Shown in pieces: positions 34,918 through 44,900 of a stretch of 64,000 nucleotides of DNA. The position numbers and the translations under genes were made by a program. The notes under the pieces are model-generated. The model ran no database searches, had not been told where the DNA came from, and was given only the letters and a program-made list of their open reading frames with translations. Each line of letters opens with the position of its first letter. Position 1 is the stretch's first letter. Origin of the DNA: Tigriopus japonicus (taxonomy: Eukaryota > Arthropoda > Copepoda > Harpacticoida > Harpacticidae); the NCBI GenBank assembly GCA_010645155.1, contig CM021322.1:497521-561520 (forward strand). Reading direction: 5' to 3'.

Positions 34918-35052
34918 CGTCCATCCTTCTCTACGTTGTTTGACGCCGTTCAGACTGGCTTGCCCATTTTGCTAGAAGTATGAGTTGACGGGGCTGTCTC
35001 TGAGGCTGTCACTGAAGCTGCCGTGACCACAGATTCTCTGAGAGCCGTTTAT

Positions 35053-37376
35053 ATAATAACACACTTTGAACGCTGAAGGAAAATAGCATTCTTTCGGGAA
35101 GCTCTGCGTCCTCTGCTCGAAACATAGACATTAAAAAATAAATAAGGTACGTGTGCTCCTTCGTAAAAGGAGATCATGTGCCAAGGGCATGTTCAAATGG
35201 AATGACAAAATCAAAGGCAAGGAGGGAAGGGGGACGGTTGGCAACGCCAGCCAAACTTACCTTAAAAGGGCTGATCCCACACTGGGATGAATGTTCCCGG
35301 GTCTGGCCACGCCTGCCAATTCCTCACGTGGTCTCAATTCCTCGGATTGTCTCCCTGGTAACTCTTCGAAATCGTATCGTATGCACTTGGGAAGTGTCTC
35401 GCTAAACCCACAAGAACAACGCATGCATGCCTGAATTCACTGATCGCGTTGTCGCTTTAGAACCAAGAACCAACCCTAGCCATCAAACCACCTAGTTGGG
35501 ATGGTACGATGCTGATGTACGATCGCTCTTAAGAATCTGGAGGGCCCTCAGGACATACTCAGGTTGTAAGGTGGAAGGAAGCCGAGTGAGGGCTTTATCT
35601 CGTCACAAGTTTCCGCCTTCGTATGTGTATGTACTTTGGTTAAGCAAAGGTTAAACGTCGGATGTCGGAGTCGTCCCCTGTCAAGGCCAGTCCGTGAGCC
35701 TTCCTCCTGGGCTGACACAATTGGCCAGCCCGACAATGTTCTTGAGAATTATGAGGGAGATAAGTAGACAGACAGAGGACGTTGAGGTCGGAGGCGATGC
35801 TTCGCTGAAATCTCAGAGAAGAGGCAGAGCAACGAAGGCTTTCTCTCCATCGCCTGTTTGATTCAATGTTGTAAGCTGGATTCCGGCCTTTGGTCCAATG
35901 ACACAAGCGGTCTTTCCGATTATTAGTTTTTTAAGTTGAGCGGGAAGGCTCACTGAGGGCTTAGAAGTTGAAACCTGTTGGTGGTTTGGAAGGGATTTGG
36001 ATTATTGACCTCGTTGTGACGATGAAGAACAATGGTTCAGCCTCGGTTTTGGAGGAGTATAACCACCAAAACCGAAGGCAGAAAAACATATTCAAAAATG
36101 GACTTTGGGAGAAAAATTGGATAGTTATCGGTTCGGTTTCGGTCAAAGTGTAGGGTTGAAAATGACTTGTGGAACACGGCTCAAATCTTTCAATCAAATT
36201 TTGAATTATTCAAAATAAATGCCATGAAATTTGTGATCCTTTGTTAGCTGGACATGGTTATTGATACTAAAAGGACAGGTTCAGTTACTCAGTCATGTAG
36301 GCTAAAATCAACCCACCTTGTCAAGATGTTAGTCAACATTTTCAGTTTAATACACTAGCCATTTATTTTGTCAAGAAGGCTTGCAATACTTTTCTTTTGC
36401 ACTGTAAAAACTTAACGGATTGTTTTGGCACTCTAAATTACTCAAGCTATCCTAAGAGAGAAAAGAATACTTGCAAGTTTTAATATGATGAAATTTAGAC
36501 CGCCCAAAATTTGTTTGGCGGAAAAATGACTCTTTCAGTCAAGGACGTTTCCACTTCCGAGATCCTTGTTTGGTCCATCTAAACCAAGGGTAGGCAACCG
36601 GTGGGCCGCGGCCCACATGTGGGCCCAAGGGTGGTCTTTTGTGGGCCCAGGAGCTATGGGGAAAGTCCAAATTAGTGAGCCCGCGAGACATCCCTAGTAC
36701 TGTACTCGTGGGCCCAAAGCTCTTTAATCATTCATTTGTGGGCCCCTGAAACTACCAACGTGTGTTTGACCCAAAAGTGGTTGCCGACCTCTGATCTAAA
36801 CAAACGCTTCTCACATCCAAATGCATTGAAATGTTTGACTGTTAAATTGCATTAGCAATCCGAAAATTTCAAAGCACTGTCAAACATAATGGTTCCAGGC
36901 TTGTAATTGGGTGCATTAATTTTGCCCAAATTGCAAAGATGGACTTCGATGTAGTTCATTTTCATCAAATGCAGAGACATATTGAGAGTAGGGGAAATTC
37001 TGGCTTACTGGAAGTGGAAAACGCAGAGACTTGAAGGAAAACATCCCCTCATCAGAACAAAAATGGTGAGCTGGCTTCTTGATTTTTTAGCATTTTCTGG
37101 ATTGGAAAGCCAGTAAGTCCACAACTAGCAAAAAAAGAAGTCACTTTCAAATATTTAAGTGTTCCGAGTTCAATTTTAAGCATAGTGTTGTCATATCAAC
37201 CTTTGCCTAACCTTCAATTTTGGCTCAAAAAGCTTACTCCAATCGCACTTTTCGAAAGGCAGACACATCAATTCCCAATCAAAAATAGCAGACCTTCCAA
37301 CTCATAACACACGGTACTTTAAGACACGCTGTTCCCGTATTCAAAATCCCCGCTGTTTTTGTGTTGCCTCTGTGGC
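35053..37376. other. Intergenic region upstream of DNAJB11
   Basis: No gene recognised. Open frames at 35151-35405 (+) and 35640-35906 (-) show no family features. The hAT MITE at 36585-36793 lies inside and is listed separately. The right end merges into the DNAJB11 promoter. Confidence 0.4.
36585..36793. mobile_element. Short hAT-type MITE (209 bp)
   Basis: Ends are CAAGGGTAGGCAACC on the left and the inverse of CAGAGGTCGGCAACC on the right. The exact 8-bp target duplication atctaaac occurs at 36577-36584 and 36794-36801. The interior is unusually GC-rich for this region, with repeated GTGGGCCC words. Ends of this CAGAGGTNGGCAACC form are typical of hAT elements. No coding sequence. Confidence 0.92.
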
Positions 37377-37395
37377 CCAATCGGTTTTCTCCACG
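37377..37395 (+). promoter_or_regulatory. ER-stress response element (ERSE) upstream of DNAJB11
   Basis: CCAAT (37377-37381), nine bases, then CCACG (37391-37395). This is an exact match to the CCAAT-N9-CCACG consensus bound by NF-Y and ATF6/XBP1 in ER-stress genes. It lies about 250 bp upstream of the DNAJB11 start codon, and a second, inverted CCAAT lies at about 37413. DNAJB11 (ERdj3) is a known unfolded-protein-response target in mammals. Function here is inference. Confidence 0.7.
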
Positions 37396-37469
37396 CGAAA
37401 GTTCAGCGCCCTGATTGGTCAGCTTTCATTTCGTCAACAGACCGTCCGTCAATCAAGCACGCAAGAAAG

Positions 37470-37515
37470 AAAGTCAGACAGCAGAGAGAGAGAGACACAC
37501 ACACGCGCATGCACA
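37470..37515. repeat. GA/CA dinucleotide microsatellite
   Basis: A run of GA dinucleotides followed by CA dinucleotides in the probable 5' untranslated or promoter region of DNAJB11. Confidence 0.7.
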
Positions 37516-37646
37516 GAGACCAACTCTCTTAGTTTCCTTCTGAAAGAGTGGCGAGTGAATGACTGAATGCCGATTACGTTGGCCTCTGTTTGATTGATTG
37601 ATTGATTTGCCGATCTCAGGTGAGGAATCCAACGCCGCCATCCACC

Positions 37647-38889
37647 ATGTGGGCCTCTCAACGGATCACGGGCACCCTCATGATCCTCTTGAGCGCATTC
37701 ACCCTCGAAACTTGGGCCGGGTAAGTAAAATGCGCCCGGAAAACCCTCGCGAATGGAAATGTTTTTTGACCATCATGACAATCTCTCGACTTTCAGACGC
37801 GATTTCTATAAAATTCTGGGCGTGTCTCGCTCCGCCAACACGAATCAGATCAAAAAAGCCTATCGGAAGTTGGCGAAAGAGATGCATCCGGATCGCAATC
37901 CCGACAAACCCGATGCCAACGAGAAATTTCAAGACCTGGGAGCGGCTTACGAGGCGCTCTCGGACGCCGACAAACGCAAACTCTACGATAAATGCGGCGA
38001 GGAATGCCTCAACAAAGAAGGAGGCGGGGGAGGGGGCGGGGACCCCTTCTCGAGTTTCTTTGGCGGCGATTTTGGCTTTAATTTCTTCGGCGATGGACCC
38101 GGTGGCGGCGAACGCGAAGCTCCTCGAGGGGCTAATATCGTCATGGATTTGTACGTGTCTTTGGAGGAGTTGTACGTGGGCAATTTTGTGGAACTTACGC
38201 ATAATAAGCCGGTCATGAAACCGGCTAAAGGCACTCGACGATGTAATTGTCGGCAGGAAATGGTCACACGCCAATTGGGACCCGGACGATTTCAGATGAC
38301 GCAACAGCAAGTTTGCGATGAGTGTCCTAATGTCAAGTGAGTAATGATACGTTGCTGGTGAGAAGGAGAAAGAAAGCTTATTTTAATGGTATTTCATTTT
38401 AATCATAGATTCGTTACCGAAGAACATTTGCTCGAGGTCGAGATTGAACAAGGCATGACCGACGGCATGGAAACGAAATTCGTGGCCGAGGGCGAGCCTC
38501 ACGTCGATGGCGAACCCGGTGATCTTATTCTGAAGATTCGCACGGAGCCGCATCAACGATTTGAAAGACGTGGCGATGATTTGTATCTCAATGTGACTAT
38601 ATCTTTGGTGGACGCTCTCAGCGGATTCGAGTTGGATATTGAACATTTAGACGGACATACGGTGCACGTAACCCGGGACAAGATCACGTGGCCCGGAGCT
38701 CGCATTCGAAAGAAGGGCGAGGGCATGCCTAATTTTGAAAACAACAATCTCTTCGGCACATTGTATATCACGTTCGACGTTCAATTCCCCAAAGGCGAGC
38801 TCACCCCCGAGGAGAAGGAGGAGATGGCCAAGATTTTAAAGCAAGAGCCGGTGAACAAGATCTATAATGGACTAGGTGGATTTTCATAG
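37647..38889 (+). CDS. DNAJB11: DNAJB11/ERdj3, ER-luminal Hsp40 co-chaperone
   Basis: Three exons: 37647-37720, 37797-38336 and 38409-38889; phases agree, giving 364 residues (human 358). An N-terminal signal peptide ([10 protein letters not shown] core, ending near TWAG) is followed at once by the J domain [14 protein letters not shown] with the HPD motif that stimulates Hsp70 ATPase. Then come a Gly/Phe-rich linker, the substrate-binding region with the cysteine pair motif CNCRQE...CDECPNVK specific to ERdj3, and the conserved [21 protein letters not shown] and KGEGMPNF blocks. It ends [10 protein letters not shown]. It delivers unfolded chains to BiP in the ER lumen and has no KDEL, as in vertebrates. 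ATG context is strong (caccATGT). An exact ERSE lies upstream. The next gene, SSR1, also serves the ER. Confidence 0.97.
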
Positions 38890-39071
38890 AAATGGATGGT
38901 CGCATCACTCCATCGCATTGCCCTCTCTCATTTGTGATATTTCTCTGCCACTGTTAGATGAATGCCTGTTTTCGTTCGTTCGTGCGCGTATATGTGTGTT
39001 TAGGGACATTGGCTCCGTTATTACTTATATCATTAGAAGGCTGTCACGTCAGCTTGGTTTTATTGCGACAA

Positions 39072-39077
39072 AATAAA
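39072..39077 (+). terminator. Poly(A) signal of DNAJB11
   Basis: AATAAA 183 bp after the DNAJB11 stop codon; the first canonical signal downstream. Confidence 0.6.
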
Positions 39078-39852
39078 ACCGAACCAGAATCATAAGCTGC
39101 TTTTACTTGACTTTCACAATAACGCCCATCAAATAAGGCCCATCAAGCCTTTAAGTTCTTTATCATATACTTGAAAGGTTGTGGTTTACCACTCGTCCAA
39201 TATGAGACTAGTACTCGATTATTCAGCAAATTTCTTTTGCAACTAATTCCTGAAAGTGAAACTTGAAAGATTTTGTCTTTCATAAGAACAGGGGAAGAAA
39301 CTTAAATTGAAGAAATAACTAATTGGACGGTATGTTTACAAATAGATCACAAAACCTTCGCAGTTGTAGATGCGAAACTTCCGCCGGGGAAACAAAGCAT
39401 AACATCGGCATTGAGGAGAATATTTATCAATTGTAAATGGTCAATGAACAGTTTGAGTCACTAAAGTCATAATTTAATTATTTAATGCACGTTTTCTGGG
39501 ATTTTGATACTCAATTTTGTTTCAAAAGAGCCATTTTTAGTTATAATTTCGACGGCATTAAAGCTTCTAAAATTGACACGACTCGCGACAGCTGCAGTCA
39601 GTCAAAGGTATGGAAACTTTTTTAGAACAGAATCTCACCCGCTGTGATGTTAGCGTGGTTCAGGCCTGAAATCATTTAGATGTCTTTATTTATATTCTAA
39701 ATAAAAAGAAGAAAATAATAAAGTTTAAAAAAATAAAATGATTTTCTTCATCCATAAAGCATTGATGTGTTGCACATTTCAAACTCCTCATCAGAAACCT
39801 TCTCTCCACTCTTTTTTCCTTCTCTACGTTGGAGTGTTCCTCAGTTCACGAG

Positions 39853-39859
39853 TGACGTG
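39853..39859 (+). promoter_or_regulatory. UPRE/XBP1-like core (TGACGTG) upstream of SSR1
   Basis: TGACGTG is the core of the mammalian unfolded-protein response element and also resembles a CRE. It lies 132 bp upstream of the SSR1 start codon. A seven-base match is weak alone and it may fall inside the transcript. It gains some weight from the ERSE near the neighbouring ER gene. Confidence 0.3.
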
Positions 39860-39990
39860 TTCGGCAACTTGCGGACAACTCACCCAACTCACCCTCTCAT
39901 TCTCTCTTCTTCCTTCCTAGTGCATCATTTCGCGGCCAACCCTCCTCGACACTCCTCTTCAGTCCAACACCGTGAGGATATCTTATCATC

Positions 39991-40839
39991 ATGACCAAGT
40001 GGTTGCTCTTGTTGCTCCTGGTTTCGCCCCTACTGATCCAGCTCTCTCAAACGGGCTCCTCCTCGTCGATTTTCGTTCAAGCTCAAGAAGACGAAGTCGA
40101 AGAGGATGGCACCATCGAGGACGAGGATTTGGACGGTTCCGAGCCCACCGAGGCTGATGAGGACGACGGATTCGGTTTGAAGAAGAACGTTTCGCCCGAT
40201 GTGGACACCACCATCCTCTTTACCAAGCCCACCACTCATTTGGGAGCGGCTGAATTACCCGGAGGTCAAATCGTCGAGTTTCTGGTCGGATTCGCCAACA
40301 AGGGATCTTCGGATTTCGTGGTCGAGTCGTTGGACGCCAGTTTCCGCTATGCCATGGATTTTAACTATCACATTCAGAATTTTTCGGCTCACGCTTACCA
40401 AAAGACGGTCAAACCTAATGAGGAGACCACGCTGTCGTACTCGTTCGTGCCCGCCGATGCTTTTGCCGGTCGTCCCATTGGTTTGACGGTCAATTTGGCT
40501 TATCGTGACCTCGAAGGCAACCTCTTCATGGACCCGGTGTTCAATGAAACGGTCCAAGTGGTCGAGTTTGACGAGGGCTTTGACACCGAGGTGTTCTTTA
40601 TGTACGTGTTCATCGTGGCCGGTGCTCTGCTCGTTCTTTTTCTCGTTGTCAACCTGTTGTCCGGCAAATCCAAGGGCAAGAAGAGTGTGGCTGCGGCCAA
40701 GCCCGTGGAAACTGGCACGGCCAACGATGATGTGGACTACGAGTGGATTCCTCGCAATGCCCATCCCACGCCCGGTAGCAACAAGACCAGCCCCAGACAG
40801 CGCAAGTCCAAGCGGAATGCGAGTTCGGATGAGGATTAG
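39991..40839 (+). CDS. SSR1: SSR1, translocon-associated protein subunit alpha (TRAP alpha)
   Basis: A single 282-residue exon. It has an N-terminal signal peptide (WLLLLLLVSPLLI), a strongly acidic luminal stretch (residues 33-60), the conserved luminal beta-sandwich (VEFLVGFANKG, SLDASFRY, NFSAHAY), and one transmembrane helix at about 201-222. A basic Ser-rich cytosolic tail follows (YEWIP...SPRQRKSKR). Two N-glycosylation sequons (NFS near 130, NET near 185) match the family pattern. TRAP alpha belongs to the TRAP complex beside Sec61 and helps certain signal sequences enter the ER. The start codon follows tcATGA after a pyrimidine-rich leader. Confidence 0.96.
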   Translation: MTKWLLLLLLVSPLLIQLSQTGSSSSIFVQAQEDEVEEDGTIEDEDLDGSEPTEADEDDGFGLKKNVSPDVDTTILFTKPTTHLGAAELPGGQIVEFLVGFANKGSSDFVVESLDASFRYAMDFNYHIQNFSAHAYQKTVKPNEETTLSYSFVPADAFAGRPIGLTVNLAYRDLEGNLFMDPVFNETVQVVEFDEGFDTEVFFMYVFIVAGALLVLFLVVNLLSGKSKGKKSVAAAKPVETGTANDDVDYEWIPRNAHPTPGSNKTSPRQRKSKRNASSDED

Positions 40840-41306
40840 GTGGAGTCACACCCATTTTCAGCATTCCTCTTACCAGTCTGAGCTTTTGACCTCTCCCGCC
40901 CCTTCTGATGATGGCCTTGCCTCGAATGAGCAGGACCACTATCACGAGATCGAATTCCAAAACCCGCTTTTCGTTTCTATTCCGGCTCAAATCGGTTCTT
41001 TTCCAACCACCTTCCTCAACACTACCTTACTCCGCGACCGGCTCGTGCGTCTGCTGAAGATTCACTCCCGCATGTCCGCATTGTGGACATGGCATCTCCT
41101 CGCCGCCAATGATCACTCCTCCATTTTTAACTTCCGCCTCTGGCTCCCCGAATCGTTCTTTTTGGCTCTATGACTCTGATTAATGGGGTTGATGAGGGGC
41201 TGTTCGGGGAGCCTACCCATCCGAAAAGAATAATCCGCCGTCTTTAGGCTGAGCGGCCACGAACTGTTGACATAATTGTGTTCTGTTGACGCATTTTATT
41301 ACGTTC

Positions 41307-41312
41307 AATAAA
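41307..41312 (+). terminator. Poly(A) signal of SSR1
   Basis: AATAAA about 470 bp after the SSR1 stop codon, in AT-rich DNA after a GC-richer 3' untranslated region. Confidence 0.6.
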
Positions 41313-41930
41313 ATTTTAAAACTTGACCACATTTTGAAAACCTTCTTGATTTAGGTTCTTAGATTCCGGCTGACATTGTTTGATATTGCTTGAAATTTGT
41401 TGAAAAGTGGTCGCATTGCAAAACAGCTCCCTAAATTGACGTCCTAACTTTCCATTGTTAACAGTCATTTTACAACTTAGGAAATATAAAAAAACTACGA
41501 AATTTCAAGAGAAGGTCGAAGATTAAATTGAAAAATGATCGATGTGTTTAGAATTAATTAGTAAAGGCATTTTGCAGAATACTTTCTTTTGATATTCCAA
41601 AAAACACAGGTTGTCTAACTTTAAGTTAAAAAAGCGCCTTGGAAGATTACTCTTGTGGGGAAAATTAACCAAAACGATGTTGAGAAAAATGCCTCAACAA
41701 ATGGATTCCTCCATCTCACTTATCGTAATTTTGGAAGCTTTGAAGAATATAGCTTTGGAAGGAAATTCTTATTTTCGAACAAGCATTGTTTCCTCCCCCT
41801 TTATTAGGGTATCCCTCATCTGTTCGGTTGTGAACCTTGTCAACCTACAGTGTTTTTACACCCTCTTGTGTAATCAATATAATTTCATGCAAAAGGGAAA
41901 ACGCAAAAGAAATCAGAGCTCCTTCTCAAA
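41313..41930. other. Intergenic region before CFAP43
   Basis: AT-rich, about 600 bp. The 111-codon frame at 41611-41946 overlaps the CFAP43 start in another frame and is not supported. The CFAP43 promoter should be here; no clear element was recognised. Confidence 0.4.
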
Positions 41931-44900
41931 ATGTCGCTTGATTTAGATGGAGAACCTTCCTCGGATTTGATCGAGTTGGGTGGAAAGCATTTCCTCTTGG
42001 GTGGTTTCAAACCTCAATCCTTGTGTATTGTCACCGAAGACGTCATTGCATTACACAATGGCTCCCAGATTAAATTCTTCTTTCTACGATCTGGTCGTTC
42101 CCGATGTTTCATCCCTCAAGATGCTCGGGGTATATCCACACTTTGTGCCCGAGACGATTTAGGGGCCATTGCATGGAGTGAAGCAGGACCAAAACCCAAT
42201 GTTCATGTCATGCTTTACGGGGACCCTCTTCAACCCCAATTGCTTCCAGGTAAGATGGCATTGAACCCTAGCACGTTATTTCCTGATAATGCCAAAATTT
42301 GTCCTTGTACACCAAAATCTCGATGCTTTTATCAACAGAACAGTTGCTTGAAATGCATGATAGTTTCCAGTCAAACGTTCATTTGTACCTTACTTTATCA
42401 TTCAAGAACCTGATTTTATACAGAATACTCGCACTCTTCTATCAATGGAAAACGACTCGAACACACGCCTTACAAAATTAGCCACTAATCTCAAAAGTAC
42501 ACTGTGACTTGAAATATCTGCGTAGTGATAGGTTCATCCTTCAAAGCAGCTCAAAACACTTACAAATGATCTGATTCTCTCAGTACACACAACCATGGAA
42601 GTGGATCCTATAATAGAAAATATATCCTTTGATCTCGTTGACTTTGTGAGCAGTGAAGCATTTTTGGCAATACCTCAAATGTCTCCCTGCGAATCAAATG
42701 GTTCGAATGGGACCTTAAGTGATCAAGAACTGGCCGCCATTTTGGCTGATAATAGCTGCAGTGCCCTCGATGCGAGTCCCGGGTATTCAAGTGTGGATGA
42801 TGATTCCTGGTCCATTGGGAACCAATTATCCGGCCCAGAATATTCCATTTCCACAGAAAGCTCATGTCCCATTTGCAATAAACCCGTCGGAAAACACAGT
42901 TACTATGGAGCTCGAGTTTGTGTGAGTTGTCGAGGTTTCTTCCGAAGGTCCGTGCAAAACCATCATTATCCGCTTTTCAAATGCAATTTCAACCAAGATT
43001 GTTCCATCGACTCAAAATCCAGAACCAGTTGCAAAGCATGCCGTTATCAAAAATGTTTGGCGGCCGGAATGAAACCCGCTCTGGTGATGTCCAATGAGCA
43101 AAGAAAAAAGCGAATCTTGATGAAATACTCGAAATCTTCGACTTGTTCAGATCTGAAGAAGAGCTCTGAAATGACCTTGGTATTCACAGATGAAGATGAA
43201 AAACAATGTATCACAGAATTCCATGAGTTTCTGAAGGGAAGTTACACCCATTACATCAATTTTTTTGCCGACCATTTGGAACTTCTTGATGCATTGGCCA
43301 ACTCAGTTTATACAGGACGAGTTCGTGACAGGAGGGTGCTCGACTGTATGGACCATTTGGATGAGTCGTGGATGACAAACTATTGCTTTCAACTACCCCA
43401 AATTTCCAGTGTGTCTGCTTTTGACAAGATGACTCTTCTGCGGCATAATTATCCTATAATTTTTGGTCTATTGTGGGGAGCCTACAACACCAATCACGAT
43501 TTTTTCACTTATTTTTTCCAAGTATTGGAATACGCTGAAGAAGTGCAAAGCTGTAACGAAAAGGCCAAAAAGATTTTGGCTTTCCAGTGCAAGGAGCGCT
43601 TCCTGATGGATCCACTAGCAAAATTTCCTATTCAAGAATGCATATATGAGCCTGATTCATCGCAACGGGATGATTTTTTACTTCAAATGAAGAAGATGAA
43701 CGATTTGCTCCAATGTCCAGGAACGAACAAATTGGATTTAACCTTGGTTTACTTGGTCGTTCGTTATTTAATGGTTTGCACTGACTTTCAGGCGAAGTTG
43801 GAAAACAGGGATAATATCAACAAGATACGAGATTTTCAATTGTTTCAATTGAAACGATATGTCCAGTCAAAACACAAAGTGGATATCACTAATATTTATG
43901 CTATTCAGAGTACGGCAAAACGCGTCCATAAAGCAATGAAAAGAACTATATTTTCCTAGCAAAAAATATATACATTAACAGGCTCACAAATAACCAATTT
44001 CCTTTTCTTTGTCTTGCGGACTTCCAATTAGGACTTCACGGATTAATCCAAATTTTGAAAATTTCGATTCAGCATTAATCCAATAGGATTAATTTACGAA
44101 AATGGATTAATTTTAAAGTGATTGGTAAACCAATAAAAACCGATGATTTTGGTTTAGTGATAACGAGATCATTCATTGAAAATGTCTTCAAAAAATGTTA
44201 ATGTTCAAGTAGATTGACGAAATTTGAAGATAAAAACTGATGAGAGGTAAATATAACATTTTCCTTTCTTACAGTTTTGTGAAACGCTTCAAGATTTAGC
44301 ATAAATCTTGTCCTCAGAAATTATCTTTGTCAATTGTTGAAATTTTTTGAAATCATAGTCTACTTATCTTTACCTGGGATGATAACTAAAGATTCAATTA
44401 GAAAATAAAGATAAAGATTTTTAAATTAGTAATAACAAGAAGATCATTGAAACTGTCCTCAAACAAAGTTGATGCTGAAGAAGAATGACAAAATTGAAGG
44501 ATCAAAAGCATAAATGATGCTTACATTTTACTTTTCAAGTGTTAGGTCTTACGACAAGCTTCAAAAACAATATATAAATATGTTTAAATATTCTATTATC
44601 TCGTGTAATTTTGGTTGCGTAAAATCTTCTCATGCCTAAATTTCAGGCACAGGCAATATAAGGATTTTGAAACCATACACAAAATCATGAAATTGTGGAC
44701 TAAAGTGAAATTAATGATAGATTGTGAACCAAAAAAGTAACACACAAACCCATCATGCACCATAAAAAGAGGCAAATGAAGCAGACTCAAACGGGAAAAT
44801 CATGCAAATTCTATTGCCAGATAGATACAAAAAAGGTGTCAAACTTCATTCACTTAAGGCTTCCAGATTCATAAGAAACTTTCCATATTCTAATATTTCA

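Larger units (their letters stand above)
33948..35052. mobile_element. Composite non-autonomous DNA transposon with 10-bp target duplication
   Basis: Terminal inverted repeats of about 48 bp (33948-33996 and 35005-35052) start with ATAAACGGCT and share GAGAATCTGTGGTCACGGC. Both sides are flanked by the exact 10-bp direct repeat ataataacac (33938-33947 and 35053-35062). A 9-11 bp duplication with long inverted ends suggests a Mutator-like origin. The interior has an 86-bp tandem repeat and a second inserted palindromic element (34454-34917). No transposase is seen. Confidence 0.85.
38890..39990. other. Region between DNAJB11 and SSR1
   Basis: Contains the 3' untranslated region of DNAJB11 up to its poly(A) signal at 39072, then AT-rich DNA, then the SSR1 promoter and 5' untranslated region. 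The plus-strand frames at 39738-39994 just before SSR1 lack domain features. Confidence 0.45.
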
